Below, one piece after another: positions 34,101-45,583 of a DNA stretch of 64,000 nt (positions within the stretch are counted from its first letter, which is position 1; every line of letters starts with the position of its first letter). The notes beneath the pieces were generated by a model. That model searched no databases. It saw only the letters and a program-made list of their open reading frames with translations, and was not told where the DNA came from. The stretch lies in assembly GCA_019671135.1 (NCBI GenBank), contig JAHRHY010000004.1, positions 992,001 through 1,056,000 on the forward strand, in the 5' to 3' direction. The position numbers and the translations under genes are program-made. This DNA is from Linnemannia hyalina. Its lineage: Eukaryota > Mortierellomycota > Mortierellomycetes > Mortierellales > Mortierellaceae.

Positions 34101-35648
34101 CCTATAATTCCTGAGTGATAGCATACCACTGAGGCGTCCGAGGAAGGGAAACTTGAGAACTCCTAGATGTTTGGCACGGTCCAGAAGGTATGGGAAATCG
34201 AAGTTGGCGGTGTTGTAGCCAATAACAACATCGGGATCGACCTTCCTGACAAAGTCGCTCCATGCAGCCAGCATTTTATCCTCCTGGTCGAACGACATGG
34301 TGTGGGTGCCGACAATGTGCGAGCAAGTGTTGAGGACCATAACGTTCCGGATGAATGGCTTGGACTCTCCTTGAACAGTGACCATGGACGCGATCTGGAT
34401 GACAGGGTCGATCTTGGCCTCGGGGAAGATACCCTTGCGACCAGCGCACTCAATATCGAAACTCAAGATCCTGAGGGGAGCAATCTTGGACCACTCTCCT
34501 TCAGGTTGGTGACTGACGATCTTCTCGTAGTTGACTTGAACGTTGATCTGGGCATTAGAGTTGCTGTCGTTCCTGTTCTGGTATGATCCTGCGGGCAGCT
34601 CAATCCAGTTTGCTCCTTTAATATGACAATCGATCATGAAGCGCAGAAGATATGCCAGGTTGCTCTCATATGTCTGTTCGGTAAAGTCGGTGAATCCGGC
34701 GAACGAAATGCCTCGCTCTATGGCACGCTTTGCTGCCGCAATGTTCCTGGGGTCCTTGAGAGTGATCTTCAAGAATGGGATCTTCTCGCCTCCATGGTAT
34801 CCGTAGATCGACTCTTTGAAACTCCACTCGATCTTGACAATGGTGTTTCCCTTCTCCATTGCCGTCTAAAACAGCGACAAAAAATCCGCTAGTTAGTTCC
34901 TGATCAAGTGCACATTATATGTGCCATTATACGCACTGCGGAGCTGCCAATTGTTTCAAAGTTACCTCCAATGCAGTCTTGAATGCTGGGATGTTCTCTA
35001 ACTTGAACCCGATGGGTGTTGGCACATAGAAGTATGGCAAGAATCCGGTAACATGGCAAATGACGCTATTCCCGGCCTAATGAGTACAACAGTGATTGAC
35101 AGTCAGTACCTGCGAAGTACGGAGCTCGTGCGTGCAGTCATATTCGAGAAGATAAATTGACAGAGGCTTACTTCTGTGATACCGTAGAAGCGGACGACGG
35201 GAGTGTGAGATGCCGCGTCCATGTACTCATCTGCTTCGATCTGCTGGAACACTAGAATTTGAAAGTCATACCACATGTTAGCGCGAAGGTCGACAAAGGC
35301 TCCAACAAGAAGTAAAACTAACATATAGCCCCGACAATAGAACTGTAAACTTACCCAATGCATCCGTTGTAGCGTTGAGCTTGTTGCAAGTTGGTCTTGG
35401 CCAGAGCACCGAAGGATCATCCACTATGGTGTTACAAACGGCAACAAAAATATATGTAAATAAATATAAAAAGTCCGAGGTGGGGGTAGAGCACTCACCG
35501 ACAACAAAAAAGAAAGGCTCCTGCTTGTACCTTTGGTAGCCTGGTTAGTCTCCTGAAGTTGCTCCAGGTCTTCCAAGAAAGAGGGCTGTGGCTCCAGCTG
35601 TGATGCATGGATTCTGCGCTTCTTGGTGGTGTGTGCTTCCTGTGACAT
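31197..35648 (-). CDS. POL3: DNA polymerase delta catalytic subunit
   Basis: Fourteen exons: 35531-35648, 35355-35423, 35172-35251, 34966-35076, 34127-34865, 33863-34033, 33413-33694, 33120-33326, 32875-33026, 32288-32787, 32116-32201, 31974-32033, 31675-31881, 31197-31558 (1047 aa; yeast 1097). This is the family-B replicase for lagging-strand synthesis and repair. Proofreading motifs are intact: Exo I FDIECAG (about 262-268), Exo [14 protein letters not shown] and Exo [12 protein letters not shown]. Polymerase motif A is DFASLYPS (550-557), motif B lies around [11 protein letters not shown] and motif C is YGDTDS (702-707); KKRYAGLYW follows. The C-terminus has the CysA zinc motif ([19 protein letters not shown]) and the CysB motif ([19 protein letters not shown]) that binds an iron-sulfur cluster and the B subunit. 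The N-terminus carries a basic KKRR nuclear signal. All junctions keep phase. Confidence 0.97.
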
Positions 35649-35878
35649 GGTGGCGTAACTTGTCAACTAACTGGCTCAGGGGTTGTGTATAATCCGGTCA
35701 GTCGAATGAGTGGGTGTACAGCCAGGAGTGTGATGGAGAGCGAAGTGTATGGCGGTTGTCTTCTTTGTTGATTTCAGTCAGCGAAGTGTCGAGAGACAAT
35801 GAGAGCAGAGAGGATGAGGAAGAAGAACGGCGTTGGTGGTGGCAAACGAGTCAAGTCAAGGTATCGAAAACAAAACTA

Positions 35879-35897
35879 ACGCGACTTTTTGAAAGTC
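35879..35897. promoter_or_regulatory. ACGCGAC plus short inverted repeat in the POL3/CsbD divergent promoter
   Basis: ACGCGAC resembles the MCB/SCB elements that drive replication genes in yeasts. It overlaps a perfect inverted repeat, GACTTT-TTG-AAAGTC. It lies 231 nt upstream of the POL3 start, inside the 681-nt interval shared with the CsbD-like gene. Function is not shown. Confidence 0.3.
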
Positions 35898-36006
35898 AAA
35901 AAGGGATAAATTAACAAACAACGAAGTGGCTTAGATGCGCGTCTTCATCTCTTGCAACTGTGCAATAAACGAAGTTGATGAAACACGATCCTCTCCTCTG
36001 CTATGC

Positions 36007-36036
36007 TTTCCTAGGAAGTTGCTTTCTCTAGGAAAG
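36007..36036. promoter_or_regulatory. Paired TTTC..GGAA palindromes upstream of the CsbD-like gene
   Basis: Two near-identical palindromic elements lie side by side: TTTCCTAGGAA (36007-36017) and CTTTCTCTAGGAAAG (36022-36036). TTC/GAA spacing is 4-5 nt, not the 2 nt of a standard heat-shock element. An 11-bp direct repeat, GATCCCGTGCT, follows at about 36092-36113. Inferred to be stress-responsive from gene context only. Confidence 0.3.
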
Positions 36037-36208
36037 TCAATCCCAATGGCGCCCTTTCCCTCTCAACGATTGTGTGATGACACCGTCATTCAGATCCCGT
36101 GCTGATCCCGTGCTCAGAAGTACCTTGATAAGCTGCAACCCTGATAGATATCCATTTGCCGTCCCCTACAAATGATGTAATAGGCGCGTAATGATCGCAG
36201 TAGACCGG

Positions 36209-36217
36209 TATAAAAAG
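36209..36217 (+). promoter_or_regulatory. TATA box of the CsbD-like gene
   Basis: TATAAAAAG lies 121 nt upstream of the ATG, leaving an A/C-rich leader of roughly 90 nt with repeated CCAA and ACAACA units. A strong TATA box suits an inducible stress gene. Confidence 0.65.
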
Positions 36218-36329
36218 AGCCATCATTTGCTATTTTTTCTTATTGACCCTTTTCACCCTAACCACAAACAACCCCACACGACAACAACCAACCAACCAAC
36301 CAACAATACAACAACAACACATATTCACC

Positions 36330-36635
36330 ATGTCAAACATCGCAGAAAACGTCTCCGCCAAGGTCTCCAACACCGCCAACTCCTACATCGGCGGCGCCAA
36401 GCAGACCATCGGCGAGACCATCAATAACCCTGACTTGGCCGCCCGCGGCGCTGCCCAAAAAGTCCACGCCGACACTGCCCAGAAGGTCGCCGATGCCAAG
36501 ACCCAGGCCGAAGCCGCTGGCCACAAGGTCGGGGGACATACTCAGAACGCCACCGGAAGAGCCCTTGGCGACTATTCTCTTGAGGCCTCTGGCGAAGGAA
36601 ACATCACCAAGGGCGAGATCGAGCGTCGTCCCTAA
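36330..36635 (+). CDS. CsbD-like / Hmp1-type mismatch and cruciform DNA-recognition protein
   Basis: A single exon of 101 aa, small and very hydrophilic, rich in Ala, Gly, Asn and Gln. The repeated pattern (SYIGGAKQTIGETINNPDLAARGAAQK, later ATGRALGD...EASGEGNITKGE) matches the CsbD-like family, which includes fungal proteins described as binding mismatched or cruciform DNA, and bacterial general-stress proteins. Molecular role in vivo is unclear; LEA-like stress protection is another possibility. It has no signal peptide or membrane segment. C-ending codons dominate, pointing to high expression. A TATA box and palindromic elements lie upstream, shared divergently with POL3. Confidence 0.85.
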   Translation: MSNIAENVSAKVSNTANSYIGGAKQTIGETINNPDLAARGAAQKVHADTAQKVADAKTQAEAAGHKVGGHTQNATGRALGDYSLEASGEGNITKGEIERRP

Positions 36636-37149
36636 GTGTAGAGAGTGACAAGGCTGAGTGGGTCATTCTTTCCCACGCACTAGCTCACTCGCTCACACCC
36701 ACGAACACATCCGTACTCTCGTCTCTTTTACACAATCGTTTCTTTTTTTGGCGTCTTTGTGGACCACCCTTTCACATATGTACATACACCAACCAACCAA
36801 CCCTCCTTTTACTGCCGCACCTGTATAAATAAACTCGCAAGTTCAGTATTTGGCCAGCATCTTATTATTCTCTTTGTCGTACATGGTAATATTGGCGTTT
36901 ACTCATACATACATGTTCGCACAGCTAGATAACTAATACATAATGCTTTCATGGAGCCGTAATCGCAAAGACGTTGCGCGCATGTGGTTGGATCGTACAG
37001 AATAAAATATGATTCAAATAGTCGTCTCTCCTTCCTCTCCTATCTCTTTGACCTCTCCCGCCCCCTTCAGCCTCCATTCTTGCGAGTGTTCCATAGCTAC
37101 GTCCAGCGCAAACAGTCTATGCCAGATCTGCAACCCGCGCCTTGACACT
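36636..37149. other. Convergent 3' flanks of the CsbD-like and trehalase genes
   Basis: 514 nt tail-to-tail. An AATAAA at about 36828 suits 3'-end formation of the CsbD-like gene and the trehalase 3' flank is A/T-rich. No gene is seen. Confidence 0.55.
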
Positions 37150-40100
37150 TTACACTCTCCGGAGCGAGTTGGGGCGGACGAGGCGTGTAGTCACATCTGG
37201 AGGCTGAGTGGCAATGCTCTCGTTGGTGTTGTTCTGTTGTGACTTCTCAACAGCTAATGCCCTGCCTTTGAACACCTTGCAGGGGTCCATCACAGCTCCC
37301 AGTGCACGGCGAAGGCCACGATCCATGTAACCCAGACCGACTTGGTAACTGGCATTCATCCATCCAAATCCTTCACGAGGAATAAACTTGAAGTCCAAGC
37401 CAACGTTGCCGTACTCGACCTGGACCCGGTGAGTCATGTTCACAACATCAAACTTCTCAGGCACCACGCCGTTAAAGTCAACAAATGATTTTGTGATGCT
37501 AATGAGGTAGATGAAGGAAAACCCTAGCACGATTAGCACATATGAATGACATTAAGATATTACAAGTAAAATCCTACGAAAATACTTTCAAAGACGGAGA
37601 CGGTTGACTTACGTGTACAGCCAACGGTAGCAGGTTCGCTTGGCTTCGTCCATGAATCCGTACTTTTCAAAGGCAATCCAGGCCATGATTTGGTGAGGCG
37701 CCCAGCCAAAGGGGAAATCCCATTGACGGTTAGGGCGGGAGAGGGTAATCGTACCACGCGATGACTCTGTTCCAGAGACCAATCCACCAGTGACTTCAAA
37801 GAGAGGCAAGGCGTTAACCCTAATGAGCGAATATCACGGAATGCAATAATGGGTCAATTCAGGTTCATGATTCAATCTTCCAGACAAAGTTCAAAAAACT
37901 ACGCAATGATGCAGCAGACAAAACTTACATCATCTTTTCTGCTTTTTCGCGATCGGCGAGTCCTGACCACATGGTGTAAAAGGTCGTGACGCTCTCATAA
38001 GTTCCTTGGGCCTTCAGACGGGTATCGTAATCAAAATACATTCCGCGCTCCTCGTTCCAGCAGAGCCTGTTGATTCTCTCCTGGCGAACGCGGGCACGTT
38101 CGAACCACTCTGCAGAGGTATGCACAATAGTCTCGGGATGGTCGGTCGATAACGAGGTATCATACGACGCAAAGTAGGGTGTCTCGAAAGAGTCGCCAAA
38201 GATCGACTGGATGGTCTCGGCAATGTCCATCTCGTACTTATAAAGGAGCGAGTTCAAATCGACGGTGGCAATATCAGCAGCGCAATTGTCGAGCCGGTAG
38301 GTGGTATCGTGTCCTGATTCACGCACAGCACGGTCGTGCTTGAAGTAGGTATCCAGCTGGGGCTCGTCTACCAAGCCCTCGTTGTAAAGTCGGCTGTATT
38401 CCTCAACAGAGACTCCCTTGCGATCAGCGTATGGCTTAATGACATGGTCGAAATGGGTAGCCTCAGTCTCTGGAGGCATTCCAATACCCTCGCTGTAGAA
38501 GCGCGACAATCCTGACTCGGGATCATAGCGGTGCTGAGACATCCAGACGGTGAGATACTCCTTGATCGCCGCCGTGAAAGCAACAGCGAGCCACTGCTTG
38601 TTCTCGATCTCGAGACTGTAAGGGAGGCGATCATAGACCTTGAGAATCATGTCGGTCAGGAACGGAGGTTGAGTCCTGGTGAGGTAGTAACTGCGGTTGG
38701 CGTTCAGGATCTTGCCATAGTGCTTGATCTCGTAGACAAAGTTATCGACCATGCCCTTGGCCAGTTCGAGACGACCGTCGACCAGCAATCCGAGAGATTC
38801 AAAGTATGAATCCCATCCGTACATCTCGTTGAATCGACCTCCAGGAACAACAAATGGAACACCCTTCAAGGTCTCTTGGCCCTCGTCGTTCGTGAACTTT
38901 GTCATGGCCAAAGCGAGGATTCCTGGCTTATCGTTGATGGACTGGACATACTTCGGGGTGATCACCTCGGGCAGCTGCTCAACGTCGAGCTTAAGATGGG
39001 GCTTCTGCACACTGACATTCTTGTAGTACTCCAGGACCTCGTCCTCGCCAAATGGAATGTAGATTCTGGGCGCAGTGTTCTTGGATCTGTTCTTGGGGTC
39101 GTTGGCTATCAGCTCCAGTCCCTCTGAGTCGATGCGGCGTGTGAGGCCGTCCCAGAAATGATGTCTAATCATGCGAGAGAGGCGATCGACGGGGTTCTCG
39201 TTCAAGCGAGCCTCGTCCAGAACGACGTATTTGCGTCCATAGTCCTGGGCAAGCGACAGTTCCTGAAGGAGGTTACTGAGCATGTAGGTGCCGCGGATGT
39301 CGTATTTGTTGAATCCAGCAGAGTCTGCAGTACCGAGGGTGATGACCTTGGGACCGACATCGTTGACGGTGATCTGAAAGTCGCCATCCGTGTCCTCCTG
39401 CTCCAGAATCAGCTTTTGGGTCTCATCAACGTCGATGAGGAAGCGTCGTGGCTTGGTGGCCTTGTCGTCTAAAGGATGAGAGGGGACCGATGAGATGGAG
39501 AGAGAGATAGGTAACGAGAACGAATGTATGGTCAGCCTCCTTTCTAATTGTCAGTCTTTATCTGTCAATAATGTTGATAAAGAGAAAATTCCAGTCCGAT
39601 AAGAGTTCCGTTTCGTTTGGCGGAGTCGTTAATTATATTTCTCTCGCTCCTTCAAAGTTCTTCCTGGACGTCGTTTGTTGTTCCTCATCGGATATTCGCG
39701 TTTGTGTTCCCAAGGATAATAGACATATGAACACCACTAACCATGTGAACCTCGCCGTGGCCGCCTGTACTTTGTCGCTGCCTCGGAATGTGCCATTGGG
39801 TCGTTGGGGCTGTGGATGCTTGCAGGCTTCCTTGACTATTGGTTCCATTATAAATAAACGTTAGGAATTAAGCATGTGCCACAAGACACAACAGGGTCCA
39901 AACACACCAACAAGGGGGCATGAAAAAGCAAAAAAAAGGGCCAAGGGGTGGAAGGAAAACCAAGATAAGCTCTTGTTGTGTTCCTTATCCTGCAGCGCTG
40001 AGTTCGACGGACGACTCAATACAAACAAAGGATGTCGGAAAGGGAGCACACAGTGAACATGGGCACACGACGATGACCGGACGAGGAAAGGAAACAGAGG

Positions 40101-40599
40101 GAACACTCTGATAAGCATTGACTCAGAACATGGATCAGACCATTGAAATCAAAAAGGGTAAAAAATGTGCAAGGCAATCTGGCTGTCTAATTGACTTTTC
40201 TCTCTCTCCTCTTTTGCCCAACGGGCGATCGAAAGCCAACAAGGTGGGTTTGTTTGGTTGACTCGTCTAGGCTGGCGTATTAAAAGACAGGTCCAAAGTA
40301 AAACGGAAAAAGTGGATGATCCAACCGAGAAGATATAAATCGGCGTCATCCGACACACACATATTGGTATGCAAAACTACACTACACACAACGCCCCAAT
40401 TAAAAAGTGAATCTTAAAGGAACAAGAAGAGACTTACGCTGCCGAGGGTTCTGTGGCGGGAGATGTAGTTTGAGCTGGAGTAGTACTCGTTGGCAGGCAC
40501 GACATTCGGTGCCGGAGTGTCCTGCTCCTGGGCTGCATTAGAGCTGGCGAAGCGAGGGCTGTCCATCCCGACGGTCGATGGACTCTCTGCGAGATTCAT
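37150..40599 (-). CDS. NTH1: Neutral (cytosolic, regulated) trehalase
   Basis: Five exons: 40438-40599, 39742-39835, 37929-39468, 37613-37819, 37150-37498 (783 aa; yeast Nth1 751). It hydrolyses trehalose to two glucose in the cytosol during stress recovery and germination. GH37 signatures are PGGRFNEMYGWDSY (about 294-307) and RQWDFPFGWAP. A calcium-binding loop DTDGDFQIT (111-119) and the N-terminal RRPRRGSH (about 78-85, a PKA consensus R-R-G-S) mark the neutral class controlled by PKA, 14-3-3 and Ca2+. The 94-nt second exon supplies this RRGS site; its phases (0 in, 1 out) fit exactly. Intron 1 is 602 nt. The last acceptor is at 37499-37500; a nearer TAG at 37517 shifts frame. No signal peptide. 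Confidence 0.95.
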
Positions 40600-41802
40600 G
40601 CGTGGGTACTTTTTTTTTTTTGTTGCAAGGTGTGAATGTAGTTTGGAGGATGGGCTGAGACTAGAGCGCAGGTGAATGAGAGGAGAGAAGCAGCTGTTGT
40701 AGGAATGGGGTGGGGAAGGAAGAGAAAAGAAAAGAAAAGAAAGAAAAGGAATGAAGGCGAATGAAGAAGTAAGTGAAGAGGCAAAGAAAGTAAAAAAAGA
40801 AGTAGAGAAAGCGCTCAAAAAGAAAAAGGCGGCCAACCTTTCTTTGTGACTTGCCAATAATTGGTCGCAATGGATGGGGATGGATGGATGTTCCATCGGA
40901 CTGACTGATACACACAAGAAGGATATAAGAAAAGAATCGGTCAATCCTTTCTTCCTTTGATGGCACAAACGCTATTCTTCCTTGTATTCTCCTGTCTCTG
41001 GGCACTCTTGTTGCATATCACCGTCTGTTCGGATCCACACCGGCACACTTGTACCTGGCACTTAATACGAGGTGGACTTCTTCGTCTACTCTTGCGTTTG
41101 CTTGTCCTCTTCTCTTGTCACTGCCTCGATGAATGCAATGCCTAATGGCATATCTTGCTGCTCCATGGCTATACTGGCCAAACAAGAAACCATTTAGCCG
41201 CGCACCCCATCCCTGATCTCTCTGCAATACGGTTGATTAGCTGGCAACAAACATCCATCTACATCTCGTTTTTGACTCTTCCAAATTGTAAATGATATAT
41301 TTGACCATTGCATGCAAACTAATGCTTGAGCTGAAGTACAAAGTCTTATAGGTCATTGTTTCGTCTACTCCTGCTCTTGCTGCTGTGCCCAATTCCTCCG
41401 CAAACATAAAGCCTACCGGGCTCTCAATCTCCTTTTTTGCGTAGTTGGATCGTTCGTGTTTGTCCCGGAACCCAAACGGAACCAAGGACATTCCCGTTTT
41501 TGTGGTGAGTGTACCTGTGTCGAAATAAATGAGACGTTGGAGCCCTTCCCATCTTACCGGAGCCGACTAGGAATTCCTCTTTATGGACATTCCCAGTCTT
41601 CCTTCTTCACTCATCCTGTTTGCTTCCAGGAACAAGCAATAATTTCAGGACGATGTATTTTCTTTGCGCAAGTGTTCAAACGCTTTGACACTATTTTATT
41701 TCCTGTTTGTATATCAACATGGAGAATGGTAGCAACAAAAAAGAGGTGTATGTGCAAGGTCGGTGTTTACAGTTTAGGTACAAGTACCGGAGACCGTGTC
41801 TG
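40600..41802. other. Trehalase promoter and 3' flank of the CCS gene
   Basis: 1.2 kb between tandem minus-strand genes. The 40610-40830 segment is G/A-rich on the plus strand, the usual coding-strand pyrimidine leader for the trehalase. Nothing coding is supported in the rest. Confidence 0.55.
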
Positions 41803-43049
41803 TCAGTAAAACTCATTGCCCTTCTCGCCGCCCATAATACGAGCCTCCTCCCAAAGTGTCGTGCCGCTGCAATCACACACCTTCTTGGCGTTCTCAAAAA
41901 CACCGGCCGAGCGAGCAATGATACCGCAGATGATTCCCTTGCCAGACGCGCCATCCTCCTTCGAAGCCTCACAGGAGCCCTTTCCCAGGTTGTCGGCTTT
42001 CTCGGTAACAACCATTGAGCGTCCAATAATATCCCAAACCTTGATCCTCTTGGACTCGAGCACCAAATCACCCCAGCCCTTCTCGTCGACCTCAACGTTG
42101 CCCAGATCTCCAACGTGACCAGTCAAGTCATCGCCGTGGGTAGTATTTGTGGGGTTGAAATGAGGACCGGTAGTGGCCGATCCACCTGAAGTGTCGCCGA
42201 GCTCGTGGATGTGAATACCGTGGTTACCGGGAGTCAATCCCTGGACGGTCACGTCGACGACGCAGGTTTCGGTGTTGACTTGGAGGAAGCGGACGAGGCC
42301 ATAGGGCTTCTCGGTGCCGGGGAGGGTTGTGTAGCTTGGGTCATCGGAGTTGATGTCAAGGATGCAGACAGCGGCGCCAGCATGGGATCCTACAATTAGG
42401 CGTTATTCATGAGAGATCAAAGCCATTAGTCAGTTGGTGATTTTTTTGAGGGTGTGACAAATCAAGACAACTAAGATCAGTGACGACTTCAAATGTTTTC
42501 CATTGTTCCAACTCCTACCCTGGGCAACCCCTGAACCGCGCACAATCACGGTCTTGCCAGTGTTCTTCAACAACCGCGAAATGGCCGATGGAGGCGCTAT
42601 TAGTGTCAAGAAGTGGCATCAACAGATGAACATGTATCATCATCATGGAAGAGAGTGTTAGAGTATTGCAGAATACCAAATCGCATGCGGAAAGTGTCGA
42701 ATCAAGTTTCAGCGCAGCAACAGCAATATGAAAAGAATAGAAAATCAAGATGTTGCTTTACCACTGCCTTCAACAACAACGCGCTGCTCCTTGAGGTTGA
42801 TGTCGTACTTCTTGATACCATCGACACCCTCGAGGACATTCTTGACGTCGCTGACACAGGACTCGCAAGTCATTTCGACTGCGAACTCGGTCTACGGAAT
42901 AGAAAGTAGGAGAGGGACGTGGCGGAGGATGAGTGGCATGAAGGAGAAGTGCATGGACAATGGGTTTCCGCGGTGTCGCCAGAGCAGACAGATAGACAAA
43001 CGTAGAGTAGCAGGCCTACCTTGAAGTCTGAGTCTGCTGTTTGAACCAT
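41803..43049 (-). CDS. CCS1: Copper chaperone for superoxide dismutase
   Basis: Four exons: 43020-43049, 42762-42891, 42519-42596, 41803-42389 (274 aa, usual length). CCS loads copper into cytosolic Cu/Zn SOD and forms its disulfide. All three domains are visible: an Atx1-like domain with the MTCESC copper site (about 17-22), an SOD-like central domain (HGIHIHELGDTSGGSATTGPHFNP, GHVGDLGNV) and a C-terminal tail with the CxC motif CDC (about 251-253). The first exon encodes only MVQTADSDFK. It is divergent from the Q-rich membrane protein gene. The SOD-like Cu-only enzyme at 22.6 kb is secreted and so is unlikely to be its client; the cytosolic SOD1 is not in this window. Confidence 0.95.
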
Positions 43050-43592
43050 GGTGTATATGTGTAAGTGTGGGTGGCGAGTGTGAGTGAGGGCGTAGGTGAT
43101 GAAGGAGAGATGCGAAGCATTCGCCGAGAACAACATCCGCAAGGAAAGACTAGTCACGTGCTATGATCCAAGAATGATTTTCTTCGTTTGCCACCAAGCG
43201 GGAACAAGACGGCAAAGAAGAGAAGCTTGACGGAACAACGAGATGAGAGTAAACAGTCAATCGAAAGAAGACATCCTCCTCACCAGCCAGTCAGCCAGTC
43301 AGCCAGCCAGCCAGCCACATTCCGTGTGAAAGGAGCAAGGTGCACGAACAACGGACAAAGCACGAGCATTGCTGCACAGGCAGGCAGACCACGAGAAGGC
43401 GCACATACTTTTAGATATGATATCGATCCTTCTTTGAACAAGGCTCACATACGCTACCGAAGAGGACAGTTGGGCAGTGCACATTCGCGCAAGAACGTTG
43501 AGGCAGGTTTTGTCCATTGCTCCAGGGGTGAGGAAAGTATGCGACCGAAGAAGCACCTAATCCTATTTTTACATCTCGTTCCTTCTTGATGA

Positions 43593-43601
43593 TATAAAAA
43601 G
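43593..43601 (+). promoter_or_regulatory. TATA box of the Q-rich membrane protein gene
   Basis: TATAAAAAG lies 290 nt upstream of the ATG at 43883, followed by a C/T-rich leader (43620-43760). Same motif as upstream of the CsbD-like gene. Confidence 0.6.
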
Positions 43602-43882
43602 GGCTGAGGGAAAAGAGTACGTGCCCACTTCACTCTCACCCTCTCCCTCATACCCACCACAACTTTTCCCTCGCTTCATTTATTTTTTCCTGTCTCTCTC
43701 TCTTCCCTCATCCTTTTGTTTTCCTTTTCTTTCTCCCTCTTGCTTTTTGCATTCGTCCTTCTCCATCCCTTCACTTGAATCCGACTGATCCATTTCTTCC
43801 TTTTTTTTCAGGGACCTTTATCAGTCTCACCTATTTCACCCCATTTATCACACAAACACTTCTCCTCGCATCTTTTTCGATA

Positions 43883-45490
43883 ATGTCACCGTCCATGCTC
43901 ACAACCGTCGTCCCAGGATCAAAGCTGGTCCCTTCACACCTCCAAAACCAATACAAATACCAGGAGCAACAACCAGCAACCTTCAACCCCAACCGCCTTT
44001 CCCTCCCCAACGCTAATGTCCTTCGCCTCCAGCAGCAAGCACAACAGCAGCAACAGCTGCAGCAAAAGCCCTCGCACAAGCAACTCTTCATGCAGCAACT
44101 GCAGCAACAACAGCACCAGGAACAACAACAACAACAACAACAAATGTATGAAAAGTCCACTCCAAAGCCTCGACTCAGCCTTGACACCTCCGACGAGCGT
44201 CTACAGAACATCACCTTTGTCAGCCATAATAACAGGCGGTACATGAAGCTGTTCTCCCCAAGCCTTGTCGATTCCCCTGTTACTTTTCTCGACAAGAAAC
44301 AGTTGCTCGACGACAAGAAGCTATGGGAAAACGGCCCCGACATGGCCTTCCAGAAGCAGCTCGAAACTGAGAAGCGGGAAGCTTGGCGAGGTAAGAATTA
44401 CAACTAAACAGTAACCAGCACCGGGATCCATGAGACCCACTCCCTGCCACTTCTTCCCTTCTCATCCTTTCACTTGTCCAATCATCCAGTCCTGCTTTTT
44501 CCCCTTTTTCATTGTCATCATTCCTTTCGTCCTTTCACCCCATCCTCCCAGCCTTTCCCCCCTTTTATCCACCACCTTTCCCTTCACACCCAGGGTGGTT
44601 TGACCCTCTCAAAACAAAGGCGGATGAATGTGCTCTATTTGCACAAAGGCCTAGGAAGGATCTATCTCTCCACCTTTTTATTTTCACCCATTTGAGTACC
44701 TGACGGACCTTGTGCCCTCTCCTCCTTGGCCTAACCATTGGCCTTATAACATCATCATCCATCCTTTTTTTTGTTGGTTGTGTTCTTCCACTTGTGCCTT
44801 CCCCTATTTTTGTAATGCAAATGTCATGTGTGGATTTTATCCGTTCTAGCGACCTATCGAATCACGGCAGGTCCAAGAGATGGAGGACATGCGACCCTCT
44901 TCACCTGTTGTTGTTTTGAACGCTGACGCTAACGAGTCCAATATGTTTGTTCTAATGCCATTTACCATTTAGCGCGATCGAAGCAGCAGATGCGTGGATT
45001 CTTCATGGGCCTCTGGCTCGGATGTTTGATGGGCTTCTTGATCCTTCAATGGACCTCAGCAAAGGTGCTGTTTTGGAGGTAAGGATAGAGATTCGTCTCT
45101 GGATAAACAATCGTTTTGGTTGGTGTCAATATTATTCAATTTTCGCGAGACATGGATGCAAACACGACACTCGCCGGGTCCCCAAATTTCTTTTTTCTTG
45201 CGTCAACACCCACGCCTACCCAACGCACCATGAACTCATCATTATCTTTGTGTTTATGCACCGTCTCAATTAGACAAGAAGATTACACCACGCTCACACC
45301 TCTTGTGGCCATCCTTGTGCTTATCAGCTCCGCTGCGATCGTGCGCTCAGGCACACGGTGCACGATTGCTGCGGTGGCCACCTGTGCTGCGGTCCTAACC
45401 TGCTTTGCCACCCTCATCGTCAACCAGAGCCGCTACGCTCCCGAGTTCCATATCTATCGGAGAACGGCTACCGTCGTCACCCTACCCTAA
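43883..45490 (+). CDS. Q-rich three-TM membrane protein of unknown function
   Basis: Three exons: 43883-44390, 44973-45078, 45274-45490 (276 aa). I do not recognise the family. The cytosolic-looking N-terminal 170 residues contain long interrupted Gln runs (about 51-93) and then a conserved-looking non-repetitive block, ERLQNITFVSHNNRRYMKLFSP, before a charged segment. Exons 2 and 3 encode three hydrophobic segments: MRGFFMGLWLGCLMGFLILQW, PLVAILVLISSAAIV and TIAAVATCAAVLTCFATLIV. Each junction restores a codon (GCG and AGA), which supports the model. Intron 1 is 582 nt. The ATG at 43883 is the only one upstream of the Q region in a leader context. Paralogues or a localisation test would be needed for function. 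Confidence 0.75.
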
Positions 45491-45540
45491 AAACAATCAC
45501 TGAACCGCAGCGACCACCTCTCCCGTCCAAATGCCTGCAT

Positions 45541-45583
45541 AGCAAGCTTCGCCTTGCAAAAAGAAGCTTCGTTTTGCAAAGTC
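45541..45583. repeat. Imperfect tandem repeat AAGCTTCGYYTTGCAAA
   Basis: Two adjacent copies of about 20 bp, AAGCTTCGCCTTGCAAA and AAGCTTCGTTTTGCAAA, lie just after the stop of the Q-rich membrane protein gene. Related GCTTTGCAA strings occur at about 28698 and 46694. Confidence 0.6.

Noticed and set aside
37499..37523. Nearer TAG acceptor (37517-37519) for the last trehalase exon
   Set aside because: It puts the conserved ITKSFVDFNGVVPEKFDV block out of frame; the TAG ending at 37499 restores it.
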